From: Streptomyces hoynatensis | GTDB taxonomy: Bacteria; Actinomycetota; Actinomycetes; Streptomycetales; Streptomycetaceae | Direction: 5' to 3' | DNA: 64,000 nt | Assembly (NCBI RefSeq): GCF_003626535.1 | Contig: NZ_RBAL01000015.1 | Coordinates: 93,016 to 157,015 of the forward strand | Shown here: positions 1 to 7,979 of the stretch, piece after piece | Numbering within the stretch: position 1 is the first letter of the stretch | Layout of the letters: every line of letters begins with the position of its first letter | Program-made: the position numbers and the translations under genes | Notes under the pieces: model-generated | What the model was told of the DNA's origin: nothing | What the model saw: only the letters and a program-made list of their open reading frames with translations | Databases searched by the model: none

Positions 1-1
1 G

Positions 2-1183
2 GCCGCCGCCCCCACCCTGCGGCACGTCCTCGTCGCCGGCGAACCGGGCGGCCACACCGCCCTCGGCGCCGTCCCCCGGGACCCCGTCGCCACCCCGCCC
101 GGGCCCAACCCGGAGGACCTGGCCTTCCTCCAGCTCTCCGGCGGCTCGACCGGCGTGCCCAAGCTCATCCCCCGCACGCACGACGACTACCTCTACTCGC
201 TGCGCGGCTCGAACGAGATCTGCGGCGTGAGCGCGGACACCGTCTACCTGTGCGCGCTGCCGGCCGCGCACAACTTCCCGCTGAGCTCCCCCGGCACCCT
301 CGGCACCCTGTACGCGGGCGGCCGGGTGGTGCTCAGCCCGCGGCCCGACCCGGACACCGCCTTCCCGCTGATCGCGCGCGAGCGGGTCACCCTCACCGCC
401 CTCGTCCCGCCGCTCGCCCTGGCCTGGGCCGAGGCCGCCGCGGGCACCCCGCACGACCTCGGCACCCTGCGCGTGCTGCAGGTCGGCGGCGCCAAGCTCA
501 GCCGCGAGGCGGCCACGCGGCTGCTGCCCGCCTTCGGCGCCACGCTCCAGCAGGTCTTCGGCATGGCCGAGGGCCTCGTCAACTACACCCGGCTCGACGA
601 TCCAGAGGAGCTGATCGTCTCCACCCAGGGCCGCCCCCTCTCACCGGACGACGAACTCCGCATCGTGGACGAGGAGGGCCGCCCGGTGCCGCCCGGCGCC
701 CCCGGCCACCTCCTCACGCGCGGCCCCTACACCATCCGCGGCTACTGGCGCGCCCCCGAGCACAACGCCAGGGCCTTCACCCCCGACGGCTTCTACCGCA
801 CCGGCGACCTCGTCCGCCTCACCCCCACCGGCCACCTCGTCGTCACCGGCCGCGCCAAGGACCAGATCAACCGGGGCGGCGAGAAGGTCGCGGCCGAGGA
901 GATCGAGAACCACCTCCTCGCCCACCCCGCCGTCCACGACGCCGAGGTCGTCGCCCAGCCCGACCCCTACCTGGGCGAGCGCATCTGCGCCTACCTCATC
1001 GCGCGGCAGGGCGCCGAACTCCCCGGCAGGGCCGCCGTCCGGGCCTGGCTCAGGGCGCGCGGCCTGGCCGAGTACAAGCTCCCCGACCTGGTCCGGGCGG
1101 TCACCGCCTTCCCCACCACGGGCGTCGGCAAGGTCTCCAAGCGGCACCTGCGCGAGCCCGCCCCGCCAGGGGCCGGCTCCTGA
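2..1183 (+). CDS. 2,3-dihydroxybenzoate/salicylate-AMP ligase, C-terminal part (5' end outside window)
   Basis: This adenylate-forming enzyme activates an aryl acid with ATP and loads it onto an aryl carrier protein for siderophore assembly. Only the last 393 residues are present; the family is about 540 long, so roughly 150 N-terminal residues lie before the window. The phosphate loop LSGGSTGVPK is at partial residues 45-54. It is followed by HNFPLSSPG, a motif typical of EntE/DhbE-type enzymes whose Asn contacts the ring hydroxyl, then FGMAEG, YRTGDLVRL, GRAKDQINRGGEK and the C-terminal catalytic lysine in GVGKVSKRHL. The frame is open from base 2 with no start codon. The siderophore role fits the iron-boxed siderophore-interacting protein near 57.5 kb, although that gene is far away. 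Salicylate rather than dihydroxybenzoate as substrate cannot be excluded. Confidence 0.93.
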   Translation, partial: AAAPTLRHVLVAGEPGGHTALGAVPRDPVATPPGPNPEDLAFLQLSGGSTGVPKLIPRTHDDYLYSLRGSNEICGVSADTVYLCALPAAHNFPLSSPGTLGTLYAGGRVVLSPRPDPDTAFPLIARERVTLTALVPPLALAWAEAAAGTPHDLGTLRVLQVGGAKLSREAATRLLPAFGATLQQVFGMAEGLVNYTRLDDPEELIVSTQGRPLSPDDELRIVDEEGRPVPPGAPGHLLTRGPYTIRGYWRAPEHNARAFTPDGFYRTGDLVRLTPTGHLVVTGRAKDQINRGGEKVAAEEIENHLLAHPAVHDAEVVAQPDPYLGERICAYLIARQGAELPGRAAVRAWLRARGLAEYKLPDLVRAVTAFPTTGVGKVSKRHLREPAPPGAGS

Positions 1184-1459
1184 ACGCCCGCGGGCCCCGT
1201 CCCGGCGCGGCCCTCCCCGCCCGCCCTCCGCCCGCCCTCCGCCCGCGGCCGCCGGGCTCACGCGGCCTTCCGGGACCGGGCGGCCTTCCGGGACCGGCGT
1301 GGCTGGGCCGTCCGGAGGAAGCCGCCGGAATGAAAAGGGCGGGGCACACGCCGGGAAGGAGGGCCCCGCCCCGCCGGCTGCGGACACTTGGGTGTCGCTG
1401 CGCGGGCCAGGGCGGCGACCACAGCCGTCCACCCGGCACCGACAGGAGGGCCACGGACG

Positions 1460-4400
1460 ATGACCAGCGCCTCCCCCCACCGCAGACGCCGGCCCCCGGC
1501 CGCGTCCGGCGCCCGGCAGGACCTCGCGAGACGCAGGCTGGAGCGCGCGCTGCGCGCCGAGGTCGAGGGCGAGGTGCGTTTCGACCCCGGCTCGCTGGCC
1601 CTCTACGCGAACGACGCCTCGAACTTCCGGCAGGTCCCCGTCGGCGTCGTCGTGCCGCGCAGCCTGGAGGACGTGGTGGCCACCCACCGCGTCTGCCGGC
1701 GCTTCGACGTTCCGCTCCTCAACCGCGGCGGCGGCACCAGCCTGTCGGGCGAGACCGTCAACGAGGCCGTGGTGATCGACCACTCGAAGTACCTGACGCG
1801 GATCGGCGACTTCGACCCGGAGCGCCGGCTGGTGACCTGCGAGACCGGCGTCGTCAACGAGGAGCTGAACCGGCACACGGGCGCCGCGGGACTCGTCTTC
1901 GGCCCCGACCCCTCCTCGCACTCGCGCTGCGTCATCGGCGGCAACATCGGCAACAACTCCTGCGGCACCCATTCGCTGCAGTCCCAGCTCTACGGGCCAG
2001 GGCCGCGCACCTCGGACAACGTGCACGCCCTGGAGGTGGTCACCTACGACGGCGTCCGCTTCTGGACCGGCACCGGCGAGGAGGAGCGGCTGGCGGACGT
2101 CATCAGGGCGGGCGGGCGCAAGGGAGAGATCTACGCCGCCCTGCGCGACCTGCGGGACAGGTACGCCGGCCTCATCCGCGAGCGGTTCCGGCCGGTCTCC
2201 GAGGTGCCGCGGCGCGTGTCCGGCTACAACCTGGACGAGCTGCTGCCCGAGCGCGGCTTCAACGTCGCCCGCGCCCTCACCGGAACCGAGGGCACCTGCG
2301 TCACCGTGCTGCGGGCCGTGCTCCTGCTCACCCCCGCTCTGCCCGAGCGGGCCCTGGTGGTGGTCGAGTACGGCGACCTGGCCGAGGCGGGCGAGCCGGT
2401 GGCGGAGATCGTGGAGCGCTGGCGGCCGATCGGACTCGAGGCCGTGGACCACCGGCTGGTCCGCGACCAGCGGCTCCTTGGCATGAACGCGGAGAACCTG
2501 CCGCGGCTGCCGCGCCCCGGCGGCGGCGCCTGGCTGCTGGTGCAGTTCGGGGCGGACGAGCCGCGGGAGGCCGTGGAGCGGGCCGGGGCCTTCGCCGACT
2601 GGCTGACCGCGGAGCGCGGCGTGGCCCGCGAGCGGGTGACCCGGGCCGGAAGCGCCCAGCTCGGCGGCAGCAGCGAGGCCCTGTGGTCGATCCGGGAGAG
2701 CGGCCTCGGCTCCTCCGCCTTCTCCCCCGAGGGCGTGGACCACTGGCCCGGCTGGGAGGACTCCGCGGTGCCGCCGGCCAGGGTGGGCGCCTACCTGCGG
2801 GAGCTGCGCGCCCTGCTGGACCGCCACGGCCTGTCCGGCGCCATGTACGGGCACCTGGGGCAGGGCTGCATCCACTGCCGGCTCGACTTCGACCTGCGCA
2901 GCGCCGCGGGCCTGGCGCGCTACCGTGCCTTCCTCACCGAGGCCGCCGACCTCGTGGTCTCCCACGGCGGCTCCCTCTCGGGCGAGCACGGCGACGGGCA
3001 GCAGCGCGCGGAACTCCTCGACAAGCAGTACGGCCCGGAACTGGTCGAGGCGATGCGGGAGTTCAAGCGGATCTGGGACCCGCGCGGGCGGATGAACCCG
3101 GGCAAGGTCGTGGACCCGTACCGGATGGACGAGAACCTCAGGCTCGGCACCGACTCCAACCCGCCGCGGCCCGCGGTGACCTTCGCCTACCCCGAGGACG
3201 GCGGGGACTTCGCGCACGCGGCCCTGCGCTGCGTGGGCATCGGCAAGTGCCGGGTGCCGCGCGCGGAGACCACCATGTGCCCCAGCTACCAGGTCACCCG
3301 GGAGGAGAAGCACTCCACCCGGGGCAGGGCGCGGCTCCTGTTCGAGATGCTGCGCGGGGAGGTGATCACCGACGGCTGGCAGTCGCGGGAGGTCGCGGAG
3401 GCCCTCGACCTGTGCCTGTCCTGCAAGGGCTGCACCAGCGACTGCCCGGTGGGAGTCGACATGCCGACCTACAAGGCGGAGTTCCGCCACCGGCACTACC
3501 GCTCCCTGCGCAGGTGGCGGCCCCGCCACGCCTACGCCCTCGGCTTCGTCGACCAGGCCGCCCGGCTGGCCGCCCTGCTGCCCGAGGCCGCCGCCCTGCT
3601 CACCAGGACGCCCGGCCTGGCGCGGCTGACCAAGCTCGCCGCCGGGATCGACCCCAGGCGCCCGCTGCCCGGCTTCGCGCCGACCACCCTCCAGCAGTGG
3701 TTCCGCCGCCGCGGCGGCAGCCGCAACCCACAGGGCAGGCCGGTGGTCCTCTTCCCCGACACGTTCACCAACCACCTGCACACCGACGTCGGCGTGGCCT
3801 GCGTCGAGGCCGTCGAGGCGGCCGGCTGGCGGGTCCTCCTGCCGGCCGGCCACCTGTGCTGCGGGCGTCCCCTGTACGACTACGGCTTCCTCGACGCGGC
3901 CGTGCGGTACCTGCACCGGGTGCTCGGCGCGCTGCGCCCGTACGTGCGGGCGGGGGTGCCGGTCGTCGGCATGGAGCCGAGCTGCCTGGCGGTCTTCAAG
4001 GACGAGCTGGGCAAACTGCTGCCGCACGACGACGACGCGGCCAGGCTGGCGGGCGGCTCCTACCACTTCCCCGAGTTCTTCCGCGCCTTCGGCATCGAGC
4101 CGCCGCCGCTCACGGGCCGGGCCCTGCTGTGGGGCCACTGCCACCACCGCGCCACCGGCGGGATGGAGCCGGAGCGCGCGCTGCTGGAGCGGATGGGCCT
4201 GCGGGTGGAGCCGGTGACGGGGGGCTGCTGCGGGCTGGCCGGCTCCTGGGGTTTCGAAAGCGGCACATACGGGATCTCCATGGACTGCGGGGAACAGGCC
4301 CTGTTCCCCGCGGTGCGGGAGGCCGCCGCGGACACGCTGGTCGTGGCCGACGGCTTCTCCTGCCGCACCCAGCTGGCGCACGCGGCGCCGGGCCCCGCCC

Positions 4401-4567
4401 CGGTCCTGCACACCGGGCAGGTGCTGCGGCTGGCCACGGCCGCCGGCGGCGTGGACGAGGTCCGCGCGCGGCCGGGCGCGCCCCTGGCCCGGCGCGCGGC
4501 GCGCGTCGCCCTGGCGGCCGGCGCGGTCGCCGCCGCGGGCGCGGGCCGCGCGCGCCGGCGGCCGTGA
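1460..4567 (+). CDS. FAD-binding and 4Fe-4S oxidoreductase, D-2-hydroxyacid dehydrogenase type
   Basis: This large flavo-iron-sulfur protein (1035 residues) probably oxidises a 2-hydroxyacid such as D-lactate or D-2-hydroxyglutarate and passes electrons to the respiratory chain. The FAD_binding_4 domain is near residues 50-230, with GGGTSLSGE close to residue 90, followed by an FAD-oxidase C-terminal domain to about 540. Cys-rich segments follow: RCVGIGKC...MCPSY near 590 and CLSCKGCTSDCPVG near 652. Two CCG-type cysteine motifs (HLCCGRPLYD near 800, GGCCGLAGSWGF near 921) complete the usual order of the family. I chose the ATG at 1460 because GACAGGAGGG lies just upstream. It is followed 61 bases later by oxidase subunit II, so the two may be co-transcribed. 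The substrate is an inference from the family. Confidence 0.92.
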   Translation: MTSASPHRRRRPPAASGARQDLARRRLERALRAEVEGEVRFDPGSLALYANDASNFRQVPVGVVVPRSLEDVVATHRVCRRFDVPLLNRGGGTSLSGETVNEAVVIDHSKYLTRIGDFDPERRLVTCETGVVNEELNRHTGAAGLVFGPDPSSHSRCVIGGNIGNNSCGTHSLQSQLYGPGPRTSDNVHALEVVTYDGVRFWTGTGEEERLADVIRAGGRKGEIYAALRDLRDRYAGLIRERFRPVSEVPRRVSGYNLDELLPERGFNVARALTGTEGTCVTVLRAVLLLTPALPERALVVVEYGDLAEAGEPVAEIVERWRPIGLEAVDHRLVRDQRLLGMNAENLPRLPRPGGGAWLLVQFGADEPREAVERAGAFADWLTAERGVARERVTRAGSAQLGGSSEALWSIRESGLGSSAFSPEGVDHWPGWEDSAVPPARVGAYLRELRALLDRHGLSGAMYGHLGQGCIHCRLDFDLRSAAGLARYRAFLTEAADLVVSHGGSLSGEHGDGQQRAELLDKQYGPELVEAMREFKRIWDPRGRMNPGKVVDPYRMDENLRLGTDSNPPRPAVTFAYPEDGGDFAHAALRCVGIGKCRVPRAETTMCPSYQVTREEKHSTRGRARLLFEMLRGEVITDGWQSREVAEALDLCLSCKGCTSDCPVGVDMPTYKAEFRHRHYRSLRRWRPRHAYALGFVDQAARLAALLPEAAALLTRTPGLARLTKLAAGIDPRRPLPGFAPTTLQQWFRRRGGSRNPQGRPVVLFPDTFTNHLHTDVGVACVEAVEAAGWRVLLPAGHLCCGRPLYDYGFLDAAVRYLHRVLGALRPYVRAGVPVVGMEPSCLAVFKDELGKLLPHDDDAARLAGGSYHFPEFFRAFGIEPPPLTGRALLWGHCHHRATGGMEPERALLERMGLRVEPVTGGCCGLAGSWGFESGTYGISMDCGEQALFPAVREAAADTLVVADGFSCRTQLAHAAPGPAPVLHTGQVLRLATAAGGVDEVRARPGAPLARRAARVALAAGAVAAAGAGRARRRP

Positions 4568-4628
4568 ACGGACGGCGGGAGCGCGCGGGCGGGCGGGCAG
4601 GCAGGCCGGAGGCAGGACGGGAGGACCG

Positions 4629-5309
4629 ATGAGGCAGGCGGACGTCTTCGGCGAGGTCTTCGCCGTGGAACTGATCATGGCGGGCGCCGTCTTCCTCGCG
4701 GTCCTCGCCGCGGTGCTGTACGCCGTGCTGCGCCGCAGGGCCGGGGCGGCGGCCGGGCCCTCGGAGCGGGCGGAACGCCCGCGGCTCGAGGCGGCGTACG
4801 TGGCGGTCCTCGCCGCGGTGGCCGTCTTCCTCGTCGTCTACACCGCCCTGGCCAACCACCGCGAGCACCGCACCGGCCACGTCGGCGCCCCCGCCGGCCC
4901 ACCCGCCGCGCCCGAGGTCGTCGAGGTGGACGTCACCGCCTTCCAGTGGTGCTGGACCTTCCGCCACCCGCGCCCGGGCGGCGCGGGGGCGACGAGCGGG
5001 ACCTGCCGCGCGGAGGAGGTGCCCACCCTCGTGGTGCCGACCGGGCGCCCGGTGCGCGTGGAGCTCACCTCGCGGGACGTCATCCACTCGCTGTGGGTGC
5101 CGGAACTGCGCTACAAGATGGACGCCTTCCCCCACCACACCAACAGCTTCACCCTCACCCTCGACGAGGAGGGCAGGTGGCTGGGGCGGTGCGCGGAGTT
5201 CTGCGGCTACCGGCACTACGCGATGCACTTCTGGCTGCGGGCCGTCAGCCCCGGGGAGTACGAGCGGTGGGTGGCCGGTCACCAGGCCGCCGCGGGGGGC
5301 GCCGCATGA
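4629..5309 (+). CDS. Cytochrome c oxidase subunit II (CuA domain, no heme c)
   Basis: Subunit II of a heme-copper oxidase carries the dinuclear CuA centre that receives electrons on the outer face of the membrane. Two hydrophobic helices (about residues 8-35 and 55-75) precede a cupredoxin domain. The CuA ligands are visible: His153 in VIHSLWVPE, then Cys188, Glu190, Cys192, His196 and Met199 in CAEFCGYRHYAM. At 226 residues it is shorter than the main actinobacterial CtaC and lacks a lipobox. The stop overlaps the ATG of subunit I (ATGA at 5306-5309), which indicates translational coupling. No subunit III gene is present nearby, so this looks like a second, accessory oxidase rather than the housekeeping aa3 enzyme. 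Confidence 0.95.
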   Translation: MRQADVFGEVFAVELIMAGAVFLAVLAAVLYAVLRRRAGAAAGPSERAERPRLEAAYVAVLAAVAVFLVVYTALANHREHRTGHVGAPAGPPAAPEVVEVDVTAFQWCWTFRHPRPGGAGATSGTCRAEEVPTLVVPTGRPVRVELTSRDVIHSLWVPELRYKMDAFPHHTNSFTLTLDEEGRWLGRCAEFCGYRHYAMHFWLRAVSPGEYERWVAGHQAAAGGAA

Positions 5310-6994
5310 GCCTGACCGGAACGGCGGATGTCGAGCCCGCCCGGCACCGCCCCGCCCCGGCGCCGGGCGGCTGGCTCGGCTGGCTGACCACCACCGACCA
5401 CAAGCGGATCGGGCTGCTGACCCTGGGCACCTCCCTGCTGGTGATGCTGGGCATGGGGGTGCTCGCCCTGCTGATGCGAGGTCAGCTGGCCCAGCCCGAG
5501 GAGCACCTGGTGGGGCCCCAGGTCTACAACCAGCTGTTCACCATGCACGGCTCGGGCATGATCTACCTGGTCATGACGCCGTTCGCGCTCGGCCTCGGCG
5601 TGTACCTGGTGCCTCTTCAGGTGGGGGCGCCGGTCATCGCCATGCCGCGGGCCACGCTGCTCGGCTACTGGCTGTACGTCCTCGGCGCGGCGATCATGCT
5701 CTCCGGCTTCGCCACCCCGCAGGGGGCGCACTCGGACGGCTGGTTCTCCTACCCGCCGATGGCGGCCCGCACCTACACCCCGGGCGTGGGCTCCGACCTG
5801 TGGATCGCGGGGGTCTTCCTGGCGACCACGGGCGTGATCCTCATGGCCTGGGCGGTGCTGTGGACGGCCCTGCGGAAGCGGGCCGAGGGCATGACGATGC
5901 TGCGGATGCCGGTCTTCAGCTGGTCGATGGCCGCCACCTGCCTCATGGTGATCGGCGCCTTCCCCGCCCTGCTCGCCGCCCTGGCGCTGCTGGCGGCGGG
6001 CCGGGTGGAGCCGGCGGTCTTCGACTCGAACCTGTGGGTGATCGGCTACCAGCACCTCTTCTGGTTCTACGGCCACCCCGTCGTGTACGTCATGTTCTTC
6101 CCCTACCTGGGGGCGGTGGCCGAGGTGCTCGCGGTCTTCTCCGGCCGCCGGTTCTTCGGCTACCGCGGCACCGTGTTCGCGCTGCTGGTGTTCGCGGCCC
6201 TGTCGATGAGCGTGTGGGGGCACCACATGTTCACCACCGGGCAGGCGACGAACGACTACTACTCGCTGACGAGCATTCTGCTGCTGGTGCCCGCGGGGGT
6301 GGAGTACTTCGCGATGCTGGGCACGATCCTCGGCGGGCGGCTCGTGTTCCGCACGCCGATGCTGTTCGCCCTGGCCTTCGTGCCGCAGTTCCTCATCGGC
6401 GGCCTCACCGGCATCATGGTCGGCACCCCCGTCCTGGACTACCACGCGCAGGACAGCTACTTCGTGGTGGCGCACCTGCACTACGTGCTGTTCGCGGGCA
6501 GCGCCTTCGGCCTCTTCGCCGGCTTCTACCTCTGGTTCCCCAAGGCCACCGGGGTGCTGCTGGACGAGCGGCTCGGCCGCTGGCACTTCTGGCTGCTCGT
6601 CGTGGGCACGAACCTGACGTTCTTCCCGATGTTCTTCCTGGGCTACGCCGGCATGCCGCGGCGGGTGGTCACCTATCTGGACGGGGACGGCTTCGGGCTG
6701 CTCAACCTGCTGTCGAGCTGCGGGGCCGCGGTCCTGGCGGCGGGCATGACCGTGTTCGTGGTGAACCTCGCGCGGGCGGCGCTGCGGCGGGCGCCCCGCG
6801 CCGGGGACGACCCGTGGCGGGGGCACACCCTGGAGTGGGCGACCTCCTCCCCGCCGCCGCGGCTGAACTTCGACGCGGCGCACCCGCTGCCGCCGCTCAC
6901 CAGCGAGGCGCCCCTGCTCGACCTCAGGCGGCGGGCGGCGGACGAGGCGCGCGGCGCGCGGGAGGGGCGGGGCGCGCGGGAGGGGCGGGCGTGA
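5306..6994 (+). CDS. Cytochrome c oxidase subunit I, divergent, proton-channel residues replaced
   Basis: This is the catalytic 12-helix subunit that reduces O2 at a heme/CuB centre (562 residues). All metal ligands are present: His81 (MHGSG), His257 and Tyr261 in GHPVVY, His306-His307 (GHHMF), and His390 and His392 (AHLHYV). By-eye alignment to canonical A-type oxidases shows unusual changes. Val110 sits where the D-channel Asp of GAPDVAFPR is expected. Val259 replaces the Glu of GHPEVY. In VPAGVEYF, Ala330 and Glu333 replace the Thr and Lys of the K-channel motif VPTGIKIF. The ATG at 5306 overlaps the subunit II stop, and the 3' end overlaps the next start by GTGA. It is clearly a heme-copper oxidase, but how or whether it pumps protons is open. 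Confidence 0.95.
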   Translation: MSLTGTADVEPARHRPAPAPGGWLGWLTTTDHKRIGLLTLGTSLLVMLGMGVLALLMRGQLAQPEEHLVGPQVYNQLFTMHGSGMIYLVMTPFALGLGVYLVPLQVGAPVIAMPRATLLGYWLYVLGAAIMLSGFATPQGAHSDGWFSYPPMAARTYTPGVGSDLWIAGVFLATTGVILMAWAVLWTALRKRAEGMTMLRMPVFSWSMAATCLMVIGAFPALLAALALLAAGRVEPAVFDSNLWVIGYQHLFWFYGHPVVYVMFFPYLGAVAEVLAVFSGRRFFGYRGTVFALLVFAALSMSVWGHHMFTTGQATNDYYSLTSILLLVPAGVEYFAMLGTILGGRLVFRTPMLFALAFVPQFLIGGLTGIMVGTPVLDYHAQDSYFVVAHLHYVLFAGSAFGLFAGFYLWFPKATGVLLDERLGRWHFWLLVVGTNLTFFPMFFLGYAGMPRRVVTYLDGDGFGLLNLLSSCGAAVLAAGMTVFVVNLARAALRRAPRAGDDPWRGHTLEWATSSPPPRLNFDAAHPLPPLTSEAPLLDLRRRAADEARGAREGRGAREGRA

Positions 6995-7359
6995 CGCGGC
7001 ATCCCGGCTTCCTGCTCGTCGCGGGCTGGGCGCTGCTCAACGGCCTCCTGCTCGCCGTGCTCGCGATCTACGGGGAGAGCGCGACCGCCCTGGCCTGCTA
7101 CGGGATCGCGGTGGGGCTGCTCGCCCTCGCCGCGCTTGCGGTGCTGGCCTCCTCGGTCCGCGGCCCGCGCGAACACACCCGCTACCGGCTGCCCGTCCGG
7201 CCGGGCTCTGCGGTGCTGCCGCTGGCCGCGGCGGCGGGGCTCGCGGTCCTCGCCTACCCGTACGGCTGGTGGCTGCTGCCGATCGCCGCCGCGCTGCTCG
7301 GCCTGTCCCTCGCCCTGGCGGCCCACGACCGCGCCGCGCGCCCGCGGCGGAGCCGGTGA
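6991..7359 (+). CDS. Small membrane protein of the oxidase cluster
   Basis: This unrecognised 122-residue protein begins with GTG at 6991, overlapping the TGA of oxidase subunit I, so it is translationally coupled to it. It holds about four hydrophobic segments: residues 5-24 and 30-50, then after a basic loop 72-86 and 90-108. It ends in a basic tail (HDRAARPRRSR). The size, position and topology resemble the small subunit IV of actinobacterial oxidases, but I see no diagnostic motif, so that role is only a contextual guess. Confidence 0.75.
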   Translation: MTRHPGFLLVAGWALLNGLLLAVLAIYGESATALACYGIAVGLLALAALAVLASSVRGPREHTRYRLPVRPGSAVLPLAAAAGLAVLAYPYGWWLLPIAAALLGLSLALAAHDRAARPRRSR

Positions 7360-7432
7360 ACGCGGACGGCTCGGGCGGCATCGACAGCACCGGCGGCGCG
7401 GAGCGTCGGGGGGCGCGGCAACGCGGTGCGGC

Positions 7433-7960
7433 ATGGACGGGGTGAGCGGCGTGGCCGGGATGGGCGGCGGCGGGGTGGATCTCTGGGGGGCGGCGCTGAT
7501 GGGGGGTTCCGGGCTGCTGGTGTCCGCGCTGGTTCCCTGCCTGCTGCTCGCCACCCGCCGCGGCGGGGCCTGGGCCCGGCTGACGCCGCCCGCCTGGGCG
7601 GCCTGGCCCGGCTTCCTGCTGCTGCACGCGGCGACCGTGCTCGCCGAGGCCGGGCACCCCTCGGCCCGCGCGCGGCTGCTCCTCGAAGGGGCGCTGGCGG
7701 CCGGGGCGTTGGCGTTCTGGCTGCCGGTGCTCGTCCCAGGGCCGCGCCGGCTGAGCGCACCGGGCCGCTGCCTCTACCTCTTCCTGGCCGCGCCGCTGCT
7801 CGACCTGCCCGCGGTGGCCCTGGTCGCCTGCGGCCACGCCGCGGGCGGCCTCGCCATGATCGCCGGGATGCTGCCGCTTCCGCTGGCCGCCCTGGCCGTC
7901 ACCTGGCGCTGGGTCCTCGCCGAGGAACGGGCCCGGCCGCCCGGCGGCCACCCCGCCTGA
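7433..7960 (+). CDS. Membrane protein resembling the C-terminal part of CtaG-type oxidase assembly factors
   Basis: This is a 175-residue integral membrane protein with about five hydrophobic helices, beginning around residues 14-35 and 46-62. The C-terminal half (LYLFLAAPLLDLPAVALV, then GGLAMIAGMLPLPLAALAVTWRWVLAEERAR) resembles the end of Caa3_CtaG proteins, where a 'DQ..GG..MW.P' helix is followed by a W-R-W/EER tail. Most CtaG proteins are longer, so this would be a short or diverged member. It is the last plus-strand gene of the oxidase block and probably helps copper insertion or assembly. No strong ribosome site precedes the ATG at 7433; the ATG at 7460 is an alternative. Confidence 0.62.
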   Translation: MDGVSGVAGMGGGGVDLWGAALMGGSGLLVSALVPCLLLATRRGGAWARLTPPAWAAWPGFLLLHAATVLAEAGHPSARARLLLEGALAAGALAFWLPVLVPGPRRLSAPGRCLYLFLAAPLLDLPAVALVACGHAAGGLAMIAGMLPLPLAALAVTWRWVLAEERARPPGGHPA

Positions 7961-7979
7961 GGCTTCCCCTGGGCCCGGC

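Noticed and set aside
1263..1298. Two adjacent 18-base direct repeats before the FAD/Fe-S gene
   Set aside because: They are short, in very GC-rich DNA and without promoter context; treated as slippage.
250..4632. A 1460-codon open frame running through the ligase and the FAD/Fe-S gene
   Set aside because: It is a GC-driven shadow in another frame: Arg/Pro/Gly/Ala-rich with no motif, while the true frames carry complete family signatures.
641..4678. A 1345-codon minus-strand frame opposite the same genes
   Set aside because: Composition is typical of antisense frames in high-GC DNA (Val/Gly/Ala/Arg/Asp-rich) with no domains or ribosome site.
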